Positions 6,571-15,204 of a stretch of 64,000 nucleotides of DNA are shown one piece after another. Numbering within the stretch: position 1 is the stretch's first letter; the number at the start of each line of letters is the position of its first letter. The position numbers and the translations under genes are program-made. Under the pieces are notes generated by a model. The model made no database searches, was not told the origin of the DNA, and worked only from the letters and a program-made list of their open reading frames with translations. Source of the stretch: Candidatus Nitrosopumilus sp. (GTDB lineage Archaea > Thermoproteota > Nitrososphaeria > Nitrososphaerales > Nitrosopumilaceae); NCBI GenBank assembly GCA_029864335.1, contig JAOTTS010000003.1, forward strand, positions 1-64,000. The letters run 5' to 3'.

Positions 6571-9225
6571 TCATCCAGAAGTACAACCGCTGTATCCGCA
6601 TTCAATACAAATACTACAACCTTCTACAAAGACTAGATTGTTTTTACATGTTGGACATAGACGATCTTCTGAAACCTCTTCATATTTTTGGGATTCTATT
6701 TTGATTTCTTCGTCATGAACTTTTAATTCAAGTGAAGCATTGACTTGGGATTTAATGTATGGATTTGTTATGTTTTCAGTCACAAAAGCAGTCATGTACT
6801 CACTTGGACTTACCTCAAAGATCTTTGTTGCATTTTCACTCGTCATATGAAGGACTTGTTTGTGCCTAGATCCGTCACGATAAACAGTCATTCCTTTAAG
6901 TCCTATTTCATGTGCTAATAGATATGCAGATTTTACATCTTCTACTGTTACATCATATGGCATGTTGATTGTTTTTGCAATTGCATTTCCTATCCAGTCT
7001 TGCCATACACCTTGAGCCATAAGATGATCAGCCCAATGGATATCCATTGCTGTAACAAATACATCTTGCATCCATTGAGGAATTTCATCTAATCCTTTTA
7101 ATGAACCATAGTTATCCGCAATCTTTTCAAGAATTTCATCAGTATAGAGACCTACTTCTTTGAGAGCTTCTTCTAGAATCTTGTTTGTATAGAAGAATCT
7201 TCCAACAGTTACTCTCTTCTCAAATACAAGAGCAAATGCAGGTTCCATTCCATTTGAACAGTCTGCAATCATCGAGAGGGTACCAGTTGGAGCTACTGTA
7301 GTAGTCAAGACATTTCTAATACCATGTTTTTTGATTTTATCAATCAGCGGATCCCATTCATAAGAATGAGATTCTTTTGGTTTCTCATAGAATCCTGAAA
7401 TAGGAATCTTACCTTCTGGATATTCTGTTTTAGAACAGAGTGGGAATTCACCACGAGATTTAGCAAGTGCTACACTTTCTTCCATTGAATAGTAAGATAG
7501 GGCTTCAGATAGTTTTGATTGTAGTTCATATCCTTCTTGAGAATTGTATGGGATTTTTAGTTTGTATAAGAGATCAGCTACTCCCATCACTCCAAGTCCA
7601 ATACGTCTAGATTCTTTTGATGCTATACTGATTTCTGGTACTGGATATGTATTGACATCAATGATGTTATCCAAGAATCTTGTTGTTTTTCTGATTGTTT
7701 CTTCATATCTTTGCCAATCAAATTCATAAGTTCCATCTGCTTGTCTCTTGACGAGATTTACCAAGTTGATAGAACCTAGATTACATGATTCGTATGGATA
7801 AAGACTTTGTTCACCACATGGATTTGTTGCTCTTAGTGGTGCTTTTCTTGCTTTTGCAAATACATTGTATTTGTTAATTTGATCAAAGAAGATCAATCCA
7901 GGTTCAGCGCTCTTCCATGCAGAAAGCGCAATGAGATCAATTAGTTGATGTGCATTGATTTCTTTAACTGGTTTTTTGTCACGTGGACTACGTAAAACAT
8001 AGTTACCGTCAGAAGTATTTACTAATGCATGCCAAAAGTCTTCCCAGATACCAACACTTACGTTAAAGTTTTCTAAAATGCCTGGTTCTGTTTTGTTTGT
8101 AATGAATTTTTCAACATCAGGATGCCATGCTTCAATAATCCCCATGTTTGCACCACGTCTTTTTCCTCCTTGTTTGACTACTTCAGTCACGGTATTAATG
8201 ATATTCATAAAAGATACTGGTCCAGATGCAACACCTGAAGTGGATGCTACAATGTCGCCTTCCTCACGAAGATCAGAATAGTTGATTCCAACACCACCGC
8301 CTGACTTGAAGATTAATGCTGCATCAGAGGTAGATTTCATGATTTGCTCCATTCCATCTTCCATTCCTAGTACAAAGCATGCAGATAGTTGACCTAATCT
8401 TCCCCCTGCGTTCATCATAGTTGGTGAATTAGGTAGAAAGTCTTGTGCAGTCATCAAATCAAAGTATTCAGTGATTTTGTCTGCATAACTATCAAGTTTC
8501 TTTGCTGCAAGTAATGTCAAAAGATCTTTGAAGCTTACTTTCATTTGACCTTTGTTTGCAAGAGTCACGTAGTGATTGATTAAAGATCTGAAATGCCATT
8601 TGTTGAAGAAATAATTTCCTATTTTGAATTTATAATCAAAGGCATCTAGTTTTTCAAGATAAGATTTTGCTTCTTCTACATTTTGTTTGATGTTTCCTGA
8701 TTTGTCAAAGACTTGTGAATCATATAGAATATCACCAATTCCTACCAGAATTGCAACACGTTCAAACATTTGAGTTGGAGATTCAATAATCTCATTTTTT
8801 GCATTTCTGAAAAGATATCTTGATGCTAGAACCCTAAGACAATTCAGATCAAACTTTTTGGAAACTGGGTCAAGGGTCTTTAGATTCAAGACCTTCATTT
8901 TCTCTTCTCTAAGTTTTCTTCTCTCATGTCTGTAAACGATGTATGCTTTTGCAATATCGCTATTTCCACTATCAATTAAAGTAGATTCTACAATATCCTG
9001 TATATCTTCAACAGTAGGTGTTCTAGTACTGGTAAATCCTTGCTCAACTAGTTTGTTAACTACATTCTCTGCTAGTTGATCGGCCATACCACGATCGGCT
9101 TTAGAAGTGGCGGCCAATGCCCGAAATATGGCATTTGAAATTTTATTTTGATTGAAAGCCGTTACTGCCCCACTGCGCTTACGGATCTCACTGATCGTAT
9201 TTTCAATTTGTGAATTGTCCATCAT
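6571..9225 (-). CDS. nrdJ: Adenosylcobalamin-dependent (class II) ribonucleotide reductase
   Basis: The 884-aa enzyme reduces ribonucleotides to deoxyribonucleotides using a thiyl radical made from coenzyme B12. In order it has an N-terminal ATP-cone (residues about 10-110) for allosteric dNTP control, the active-site barrel with GRLGQLSACFVLGMEDGM, the specificity region KSGGGVGINYSDLR, NPCGEQSLYPYESCNLGSINL carrying the catalytic Cys and Glu, PTGTLS (substrate phosphate) and a C-terminal zinc-ribbon-like tail CPTCKN...CIECGYSGC used in cysteine rereduction. I start it at the ATGATG at 9225 because GGAGGGG lies 5 nt upstream; an earlier in-frame ATG at 9267 has no such site. It is followed upstream by a putative regulator gene, and its 5' region holds a palindrome also found before that gene. 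Confidence 0.95.
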   Translation of the reverse strand: MMDNSQIENTISEIRKRSGAVTAFNQNKISNAIFRALAATSKADRGMADQLAENVVNKLVEQGFTSTRTPTVEDIQDIVESTLIDSGNSDIAKAYIVYRHERRKLREEKMKVLNLKTLDPVSKKFDLNCLRVLASRYLFRNAKNEIIESPTQMFERVAILVGIGDILYDSQVFDKSGNIKQNVEEAKSYLEKLDAFDYKFKIGNYFFNKWHFRSLINHYVTLANKGQMKVSFKDLLTLLAAKKLDSYADKITEYFDLMTAQDFLPNSPTMMNAGGRLGQLSACFVLGMEDGMEQIMKSTSDAALIFKSGGGVGINYSDLREEGDIVASTSGVASGPVSFMNIINTVTEVVKQGGKRRGANMGIIEAWHPDVEKFITNKTEPGILENFNVSVGIWEDFWHALVNTSDGNYVLRSPRDKKPVKEINAHQLIDLIALSAWKSAEPGLIFFDQINKYNVFAKARKAPLRATNPCGEQSLYPYESCNLGSINLVNLVKRQADGTYEFDWQRYEETIRKTTRFLDNIIDVNTYPVPEISIASKESRRIGLGVMGVADLLYKLKIPYNSQEGYELQSKLSEALSYYSMEESVALAKSRGEFPLCSKTEYPEGKIPISGFYEKPKESHSYEWDPLIDKIKKHGIRNVLTTTVAPTGTLSMIADCSNGMEPAFALVFEKRVTVGRFFYTNKILEEALKEVGLYTDEILEKIADNYGSLKGLDEIPQWMQDVFVTAMDIHWADHLMAQGVWQDWIGNAIAKTINMPYDVTVEDVKSAYLLAHEIGLKGMTVYRDGSRHKQVLHMTSENATKIFEVSPSEYMTAFVTENITNPYIKSQVNASLELKVHDEEIKIESQKYEEVSEDRLCPTCKNNLVFVEGCSICIECGYSGCTSG

Positions 9226-9384
9226 AATTTCCCCTCCATGCTTAGAACTAATATGGATATAACTCATGTGCTCGAAAAGTTTTGATCTTGTCCCGTTAAT
9301 GAGTCAATTTTTTTAATACTGTTACTATGAAAATCATATTGGCATAACATTGATGATAGTAATAATGATCACTAAATACGGTTC

Positions 9385-9410
9385 TGATCAAAAATTTTTG
9401 AAAAATGATC
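9385..9410. promoter_or_regulatory. Operator-like imperfect palindrome upstream of nrdJ
   Basis: A 26-bp element opens TGATCAAAAAT and closes AAAAATGATC, with a perfect 14-bp palindrome TCAAAAATTTTTGA at 9388-9401. It lies about 160 bp before the nrdJ ATG. The opposite strand of 11644-11668, just upstream of the HTH-ATP-cone gene, opens with the same TGATCAAAAAT and closes with AAATGATC at almost the same spacing. Binding by the adjacent regulator is inference. Confidence 0.5.
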
Positions 9411-9435
9411 GTAACTAGTTTTTCATTTACGAATA

Positions 9436-11601
9436 TCAGACAACATATGGAGACTTGCATTTTGGACATTTGTCCTCAAATGGTTCATCCTTAAATCCAC
9501 ATTCACCACATATTGCAATTTTTCTTACAGGCTTGAAAGAGGTTATAAGTTCTGATGCTTTCTCAAGTGATTTTTTGATTTCGTCTATCTTTGTATCATT
9601 ATCAATTTGCAAAGTCACAAGTAAACCTCCACTTAAAATTTTTGAGAGCTTATTAGCTTCGACTATAGGCTCGCTTTTGTTACTATAATTGGTAATTTCA
9701 GAGGCATTGATGACTATTCCTTGAGAATAAGAGTCACCCTCCATTGAATTTAAGGCAGAATTTTTTCCATATTTTTCGCCATCCAGAGTAGCAAAACGGA
9801 TAGATGCCTCAGTTTCAGTCATACAAATTGCAACAGTATCACCTAGTTCTTTGCCTTTTTTGGCTCCAACATCAACTGCGGTGTCAATTACCTTATGAAG
9901 AATATTACGTCCTTCTTTATTATCTTGGAATCCAAGTATGTTAAAGACAGATTCTTTAAGTCCTACCAAATTTACAACAAGTGAAACGGAACTTCTTTGC
10001 ATATATTGTGTATTCTTTGCAAGAATTGGGTTTAGTCCTCTTCTGGTAAGATCTGAGATCTCTTTCTTTCTTAATGCCATAGATGATAGTGCAGGTTTCA
10101 TTAGTAATGCAAGTCTTGCTCTAAAATAAGTTTCATCTTTGTTTGATTCAAATGCAAGTCTTGGAAGATTTATCGAAACAGATTCCAAGTTTATTGAAAG
10201 TGGAGTTGTGATCTTTGTAGATCCATTTGTAACACCAGAGCTAGAAGTTTGACCTTTAGCAAACATTACGTGTCCACCAATAGAAATTATTTCAGCCATT
10301 GATTCTGAAACATCAGTAATTTTTCCTTTATCAACATCTATTATCAAACCAATTTTTGGAATTGGTGTAATCTTTGTGTAATTTTTGTATGCATTGATAA
10401 TTGAATTAATTATTTTTGCATCAGTTCCTAATTGTAATCTAATTGATATCTTTGTACTTGTTTTATTGTATTTTGTAGTTGTAGATGCAGTTGCAAATGC
10501 ATCTGTTAGTTTTTGTTCAAGTTCTGTAAGAGACTTCGAATGTTTTGTAAATAATTGTACCAGACCATCAATTACAACTTCTTGTGAAGCTTCTTTTGAA
10601 AGAAGGGCAATAACAATAGATAATGAACTTGTAATGTCATCAAGTTGTTTTGATGCAGGAATTCTTGATACGTCAAGATATTTTCCGCCAAGATTTATTC
10701 CATCTTCGATTAATTCTTTGACATTTACAAATATTGTATCAGGAATCATAGACCAAATTCCAGGATTAGTAATATGCAAGTCTCCAGAAAGATGAGAATC
10801 TGCTACATCTTTTGGTAGGATGTTTGTAAGTAGGTGTTCAGCAAACACTCTTTGTCCTGTGTTAAAGAGAAGGCCTTCAGCACCGTTATCGACATTATCT
10901 AAATTAGAAATCATCTCCTGAACGTCATAAACAGGCAGTCCTAGGCGTGCAAGTTTGTTCCTGTATTCCTCATGACCATGCTCAAGGAGAACAGAATTCA
11001 CCATTTCTCTGATAAGTGAGCCAGTAAGATAGGTAGTCTGATATTTGTAAATTCTATTTTCAACCTCTTCAGTGATTTTTTGTGCAAGCTCCAATGGGAG
11101 ACTTCCTTCACGAACTAATGATTGAATAATTTTGTGTGAATTAAATTCCTCAATTGATTGATGAGATGTTCTAACATACATTTTTCCACTTTCAATAATT
11201 GATCTTTCTTCGATTTGTCTTGCCAAACTCAAAACTAATTTTCCAAGATTTGTAATTGTGTATCGTCTTTCAGATTTGTTTAGTGCAACAAGTGATTGTC
11301 TGAGTAATTTTCTCAAGTGGTATGCAAATTTTCCACTTTCCTTTTTTGATTTGAAACCTGCCAGAGATTTTAACTCAGAATAGGTCAAAGGGCCTTTAGA
11401 ATTTAAGATTCTAAGAATATCAATTCTGTTTGGACTTGCCATTACAGAGAAGATCATCCTTACACGTTTTGATGTAGATTGTAAAATTCCACTTCTCTTT
11501 GGTGATGAATCAGAAGTCAGGTCAGATTCTAAATCTAAATCATCGTCATCATCTAAGCCAACATCTAGATCTAATTCTAAATCTTTATCACTCATTTTCA
11601 T
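9436..11601 (-). CDS. Putative nucleotide-sensing transcription regulator: HTH + ATP-cone + degenerate NrdD
   Basis: The 721-aa protein starts with an acidic tail (residues 6-30), then an ArsR-like winged helix (about 45-125: ASPNRIDILRILNSKGPLTY, FAYHLRKLL). An ATP-cone follows (about 140-230: KMYVRTSHQSIEEFNSHKI). Next is a region like the class III reductase NrdD (HLSGDLHITNPGIW near 270; NLPRLAFES near 470; VGLKESVFNILGF near 550). It closes with a zinc ribbon CGEC...CPKC and stops nine residues after the last ligand pair begins. NrdD proteins continue there into the glycyl-radical loop, which is absent. Only five cysteines exist, four in the ribbon, so the reductase thiyl/redox cysteines are missing too. 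The protein is therefore unlikely to be an enzyme. By analogy with bacterial NrdR (zinc ribbon + ATP-cone) it may sense dATP/ATP and control nrdJ. Start could also be ATG at 11595. Confidence 0.8.
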   Translation of the reverse strand: MKMSDKDLELDLDVGLDDDDDLDLESDLTSDSSPKRSGILQSTSKRVRMIFSVMASPNRIDILRILNSKGPLTYSELKSLAGFKSKKESGKFAYHLRKLLRQSLVALNKSERRYTITNLGKLVLSLARQIEERSIIESGKMYVRTSHQSIEEFNSHKIIQSLVREGSLPLELAQKITEEVENRIYKYQTTYLTGSLIREMVNSVLLEHGHEEYRNKLARLGLPVYDVQEMISNLDNVDNGAEGLLFNTGQRVFAEHLLTNILPKDVADSHLSGDLHITNPGIWSMIPDTIFVNVKELIEDGINLGGKYLDVSRIPASKQLDDITSSLSIVIALLSKEASQEVVIDGLVQLFTKHSKSLTELEQKLTDAFATASTTTKYNKTSTKISIRLQLGTDAKIINSIINAYKNYTKITPIPKIGLIIDVDKGKITDVSESMAEIISIGGHVMFAKGQTSSSGVTNGSTKITTPLSINLESVSINLPRLAFESNKDETYFRARLALLMKPALSSMALRKKEISDLTRRGLNPILAKNTQYMQRSSVSLVVNLVGLKESVFNILGFQDNKEGRNILHKVIDTAVDVGAKKGKELGDTVAICMTETEASIRFATLDGEKYGKNSALNSMEGDSYSQGIVINASEITNYSNKSEPIVEANKLSKILSGGLLVTLQIDNDTKIDEIKKSLEKASELITSFKPVRKIAICGECGFKDEPFEDKCPKCKSPYVV

Positions 11602-11643
11602 ATTTTTTTTTCTTGATTAAGGAGTAAATAAGACTTGTGACTA

Positions 11644-11668
11644 GATCATTTCTAAACATTTTTGATCA
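11644..11668. promoter_or_regulatory. Second copy of the nrd operator-like palindrome
   Basis: This 25-bp element runs GATCATTTC...ATTTTTGATCA on the plus strand. Its reverse complement matches the element at 9385-9410 at both ends. It lies 43-67 nt before the ATG of the HTH-ATP-cone gene, just upstream of a TATA-like TCTTATTTAC, a position suited to autoregulation. A looser relative (AAATGATCC...TTGATCA) occurs at about 11732-11762. Confidence 0.5.
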
Positions 11669-11758
11669 GATTTGTAATTTATCGATAAAAAATTTGAAAC
11701 TCTAATAGTTATTTTTTTAAAAAATCTAAAAAATGATCCATTTTGAGATCTTTTTTGA

Positions 11759-11920
11759 TCAGTTTTCTTTAACATCAAGTGAAAATTCTGATGTGGAAAG
11801 TTTTTGTCCACATGAGGGACATTTTCCATTAGTCGGATTCATAACATCTTTTAGAGATTTTAGCATTTTCATATTTGTGATCTTCTCTCCACATTTACCA
11901 CATGTAATTTCAACAGACAT
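11759..11920 (-). CDS. 53-aa double-CxxC zinc-ribbon protein
   Basis: A short gene starting MSVEITCGKCGEKITNMK and containing a second pair CPSCGQ before ending SLDVKEN. The two CxxC pairs are 27 residues apart, as in a rubredoxin-like zinc knuckle. Such mini-proteins often bind nucleic acid or larger partners. It sits on the same strand upstream of the HTH-ATP-cone gene, about 160 bp away, and could belong to its regulatory neighbourhood. No known family could be named. Confidence 0.7.
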   Translation of the reverse strand: MSVEITCGKCGEKITNMKMLKSLKDVMNPTNGKCPSCGQKLSTSEFSLDVKEN

Positions 11921-11990
11921 GAAGATTATCAGATATGCAAAATTATTAAGAATCGATTTTGATTTTTTTTAATAATTCAAACAAATTATT

Positions 11991-12359
11991 TTACTGTTTT
12001 TTAATGATGATTCCACAACCATCTTCAAAACCAGTTATTTTGGCTCTAGTACCAACTGGAAGATCTGCTGGGGTGGCAATTCCTGCCATAAATCCAGAAA
12101 TTTTTAAATCTGTATTATCTAGTTGAAGTACGACAAAGGCATATGGGGTGTATTTTTCAAATCCTGCAGGGGCAACAGTAATTATAGTATATGTGGCAAC
12201 TGAACCTACACCATCTAAAACAACATCCTCAAAACCCTTGCTACCACATTTTAGGCAATAATAGGCTGTAGACAAATGAAGATAACCACATTTAGTACAT
12301 TTGTGAGTTAGAAGTTTGCCTTGTTTGGCATATTCAATTAGTTGTTCTTCAATAGTCAT
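11991..12359 (-). CDS. DUF35 OB-fold zinc-ribbon protein, thiolase partner
   Basis: 122 aa: an N-terminal zinc ribbon CTKC...CLKC (residues about 20-40) followed by an OB fold (VGSVATYTIITVAPAGF). DUF35 proteins form complexes with archaeal thiolases and, in several archaea, with HMG-CoA synthase to channel acetoacetyl-CoA. The start is placed at ATG 12359, one base after the thiolase stop codon; a longer frame would intrude into the thiolase gene. The tight spacing indicates translational coupling and a shared complex. Confidence 0.88.
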   Translation of the reverse strand: MTIEEQLIEYAKQGKLLTHKCTKCGYLHLSTAYYCLKCGSKGFEDVVLDGVGSVATYTIITVAPAGFEKYTPYAFVVLQLDNTDLKISGFMAGIATPADLPVGTRAKITGFEDGCGIIIKKQ

Positions 12360-12360
12360 T

Positions 12361-13515
12361 TTACACACTTTGGAATACGTGAACAGCACAACTTGCGCCA
12401 GTTGCACCAAAGTTATGAGTTAAACCAATTTTTGCATCCTTAACAGTTCTTTCACCGGCTTTTCCAGTTAGTTGATCAAATACTTCTACGACTTGCCCAA
12501 CACCTGTTGCTCCGATTGGATGCCCTTTTGATTTAAGACCACCTGATGGATTAATAGAAATGTCAGAATTTAATTTTGTTCTACCTTCACGAACAGCTTG
12601 AATACCTTTTCCTTTCTCAAAGAATCCCAAGTCTTCAGTGTCAACAACTTCTGCAATAGTAAAACAATCATGTACTTCTGCAAAGTCAATATCTTTTGCA
12701 GTTATTCCTGCCATTTTGTATGCATCGGCTGCTGCAATCTTTGTACTAGGAATCGTTGTCATGTGTTCACGTCCTTGCAATGCAGCCGGTGAGCCACCTC
12801 TGCCAGAACCAATTACTTCAATATAATCACCGCCATGTTCTTTGGCAAACTTTTCAGAACAAAGAATAACAGAACTTGCACCATCAGAGAATGGACAACA
12901 ATCATAAAGTTTTAAGGGACTTGCAACTACTGGAGAATTCATTACATCATCAATTGTAATTTTCTTTTGCATGTGAGCTTTTGGATTAAGGAATCCATTT
13001 TCATGATTCTTTACTGCAACTCTTGCAAAGTCTTCCTCAGTTGCATCAAACTCAGTCAAGTAAGCTCTTGCCATAGATGCAAACAAACCAGGAAATGAGG
13101 CACCAGCTTGACCTTCATAAAAAAAGTCAGAACAATATGCAAAGTAAGTTGTTGTCCATTCAGTTCCTGTGTGAGTTACTTTTTCAACACCAGTAACAAC
13201 TAGACAATCATAAAATCCGGCTGCAACATTTGCATATGCTTCTCTAAAAGATACAGATCCACTTCCACATGCAGACTCTATTGTTAATGATGGTTTATCT
13301 GGAATTCCTAACCTACTCATTAATACAGGACCTAGGTGAACCTGTTTGTCAGCAACACCAAAGACGTTTGAAATGTAAGATGCTTTGATCTCTTTTGGAT
13401 TAATACCTGCACTTTCTATGGCTGCTACTGACGCCTGAGTAGTGATATCAGCTATACTTTCACTTAATTTTCCATATTTAGTACTGCCAGCACCAAGAAC
13501 GCAAACCTTTTCCAT
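12361..13515 (-). CDS. Thiolase family acetyl-CoA acetyltransferase
   Basis: A 384-aa SCPx-type thiolase. The nucleophilic cysteine is in ESACGSGSVSF (near residue 84), GGLKSKGHPIGATG supplies the active-site histidine, and NFGATGASCAVH closes the site. Such enzymes condense or cleave acetoacetyl-CoA. In ammonia-oxidising archaea beta-ketothiolases serve the last step of the 3-hydroxypropionate/4-hydroxybutyrate carbon-fixation cycle and the first step of the mevalonate route for ether lipids. The sequence alone does not say which. The DUF35 partner follows immediately; no HMG-CoA synthase gene is in this window. Confidence 0.9.
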   Translation of the reverse strand: MEKVCVLGAGSTKYGKLSESIADITTQASVAAIESAGINPKEIKASYISNVFGVADKQVHLGPVLMSRLGIPDKPSLTIESACGSGSVSFREAYANVAAGFYDCLVVTGVEKVTHTGTEWTTTYFAYCSDFFYEGQAGASFPGLFASMARAYLTEFDATEEDFARVAVKNHENGFLNPKAHMQKKITIDDVMNSPVVASPLKLYDCCPFSDGASSVILCSEKFAKEHGGDYIEVIGSGRGGSPAALQGREHMTTIPSTKIAAADAYKMAGITAKDIDFAEVHDCFTIAEVVDTEDLGFFEKGKGIQAVREGRTKLNSDISINPSGGLKSKGHPIGATGVGQVVEVFDQLTGKAGERTVKDAKIGLTHNFGATGASCAVHVFQSV

Positions 13516-13536
13516 AATTGTCTCTGACCTAAGTCC

Positions 13537-13545
13537 CTATAAAAA
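13537..13545 (+). promoter_or_regulatory. TATA box for the zinc-finger gene at 13566
   Basis: CTATAAAAA, centred about 25 nt before the TTG start at 13566. It fits a leaderless transcript and supports that non-ATG start. Confidence 0.5.
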
Positions 13546-13565
13546 TTGTTTTAGTAAATTCATCA

Positions 13566-14039
13566 TTGAATAAGCCATTAAAGAGATCATCACTTCGAAT
13601 TGTTCTGATTAAAAAGCCTACTATAAGACACATAGCAAAAACCACAAAGTCAAAAACAAGCATCTTCAAAAAAGAGATTATTCAATACTTGGATGTAAAT
13701 GGGTATCTTTCTTGGTCATCAAAAGAGAGAAAATACATAATTCTTGGGACAAATTCTCCAAAAAATGGACTAGTAGAATGTCCTCAATGTAAGCTAGGGG
13801 AATTGATGGTAATTAGATCAAGAACTACAAGAAAACGATTCATGGGTTGTTCAAACTTTTATGGTGGATGTAAGGCATCTTCGCCATTATTACAAAAAGC
13901 AAGACTTAGGGCAACAAAAAATCCATGTAATATTTGTAAATGGCCAATAATAATTTTTCGTTATTCAAGAAATCAAAAATGGACTAAACAATGTTCAAAC
14001 TTTAATTGTGAAGGTAGAAAAATCAAGCCTTCAAAGTAG
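13566..14039 (+). CDS. Topoisomerase-type C4 zinc-finger protein
   Basis: 157 aa. Residues about 75-105 form a C4 finger of the topoisomerase I C-terminal type (CPQCKLGELMVIRSRTTRKR ... MGCSNFYGGC), and a second CNIC...CSNFNC finger follows at about 120-150. The N-terminal half is basic. There is no topoisomerase catalytic domain, so it probably binds nucleic acid alone or with a partner. The start is a TTG supported by a TATA box 25 nt upstream. Its 3' end overlaps the opposite-strand hydrolase gene by 17 bp. Confidence 0.75.
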   Translation: MNKPLKRSSLRIVLIKKPTIRHIAKTTKSKTSIFKKEIIQYLDVNGYLSWSSKERKYIILGTNSPKNGLVECPQCKLGELMVIRSRTTRKRFMGCSNFYGGCKASSPLLQKARLRATKNPCNICKWPIIIFRYSRNQKWTKQCSNFNCEGRKIKPSK

Positions 14040-14892
14040 GATAAACATCTGTTCTTCTGTTTTTGAGTAATGGTAAAACTTTTCGTATTTTTTTTACTTT
14101 GTTCAAATCAATATTTACAAAACCTATTCCTTGCTTCTTTTTCATGTCAAGTAAAATTTTACCATATGGATCAACTACTAAACTTCTACCGCAGTAGATA
14201 TTTCCAACTTGATCAGGTGCAATTACATAACATCCATTTTCAATTGCGCGTGTTTTGTTAATTGTAATCCAATGTTCCTCTTTCATGTTACCTTTAACCC
14301 AAGCTGATGGTGCAACTAGTACTTCAGAGCCTGCAACTGCCAAAGATCTTGACATCTCTGGAAATCTTAAATCATAACAGATCATCATGCCAATTTTTCC
14401 AATAGATGTCTTTACAGGCTTTGCAATTTTTGATCCTGAGGCCATTTTATCTGATTCTCTAAATCCTAATGCATCATAGAGATGAATTTTTCTATATGTA
14501 GAGATCACTTTACCTGATTTGTCAATTATAAATGAAGTATCATATACACGATCTTTCTTTCTACTTTTTTCATAAAATGAGCCTACAACTTGGATGTGAT
14601 TTTCTTTTGCAACTTTTGCAATTGTTGTAACAAAATTTCCATCAATTGTTTCAGATAAACTTGCAAGTTGTTTTGGAGTTTGAGAAGAGTTTGTGTAAAA
14701 CATCATAAATTCTGGAAATGCACACAGTGTTGCATTTTTTGCAGCTGCCTTTAAAATGTATGAAATAATTTTTTTCAAATTATCTTCTTTTTTAGTTGAT
14801 GCTTTGAATTGAACAACTGCAGCTTTCACAGAATTGGTTAATTGAATCACAATAAAAGGATAAACTCCTGGTACAAACGCAAAATGTACCAT
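14023..14892 (-). CDS. Carbon-nitrogen hydrolase (nitrilase superfamily)
   Basis: 289 aa with the Glu-Lys-Cys triad of the superfamily: CAFPEFMM (Glu near residue 60), YRKIHLYD (Lys near 136) and MICYDLRFPE (Cys near 171). The GFRES and RAIENGCYVIAPDQVG segments resemble Nit1/Nit2-type omega-amidases, enzymes that hydrolyse deaminated glutathione or alpha-ketoglutaramate; the exact substrate is not determined by motif. The first 16 or so residues are hydrophobic and unusual for the family, so a GTG start nearer VIQLTNSVKAAVVQF is plausible. It converges on the zinc-finger gene with a 17-bp overlap. Confidence 0.88.
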   Translation of the reverse strand: MVHFAFVPGVYPFIVIQLTNSVKAAVVQFKASTKKEDNLKKIISYILKAAAKNATLCAFPEFMMFYTNSSQTPKQLASLSETIDGNFVTTIAKVAKENHIQVVGSFYEKSRKKDRVYDTSFIIDKSGKVISTYRKIHLYDALGFRESDKMASGSKIAKPVKTSIGKIGMMICYDLRFPEMSRSLAVAGSEVLVAPSAWVKGNMKEEHWITINKTRAIENGCYVIAPDQVGNIYCGRSLVVDPYGKILLDMKKKQGIGFVNIDLNKVKKIRKVLPLLKNRRTDVYPTLKA

Positions 14893-14994
14893 TTTCTTAT
14901 TATGTAAATTTGATTAACAAAAATCAAATCGACCATAGTGTGTATATCAATCCCTGACTGGAGGATTTTTCCAGTCTACTATTTTTAAAAATAA

Positions 14995-15171
14995 TTAAAG
15001 TTGGTTTCCTGCTAAAAACCAATTTTCTTTAGGATTGTCTTCAAAAACAACAATTACGTGATTTTCTTTTGTTTTTAGAATCTCTACTGCAGACTTTGTT
15101 ATTGCTTTTGCATACTCGTCTTTTTGTTCCTGTGTTCTACCAGGATACATTGATACTGTAATCAGCGGCAT
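14995..15171 (-). CDS. 4-oxalocrotonate tautomerase family protein
   Basis: A 58-aa protein beginning MPLITVSMYPGRTQEQKDEY. After Met removal the N-terminal proline is the catalytic base of this superfamily, and the beta-alpha-beta unit (VIVVFEDNPKENWFLAG) has typical size. Family members tautomerise or dehalogenate small keto acids; the substrate here is unknown. The gene lies between the nitrilase-like and rhomboid genes on the same strand, with about 33 bp to the rhomboid stop. Confidence 0.85.
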   Translation of the reverse strand: MPLITVSMYPGRTQEQKDEYAKAITKSAVEILKTKENHVIVVFEDNPKENWFLAGNQL

Positions 15172-15204
15172 GAAAATTCTTTATTGATTTAGAGATTTAT
15201 GCCT

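Noticed and set aside
9226-9435. Cobalamin riboswitch before the B12-dependent nrdJ
   Set aside because: No B12-box-like conserved sequence or multi-stem structure is seen in the 210 bp; the region shows only AT-rich sequence and the palindrome.
11641-11972. Two open frames (62 and 79 codons) over the gap above the HTH-ATP-cone gene
   Set aside because: They overlap the operator-like motif and the 53-aa zinc-ribbon gene, which has far better protein features.
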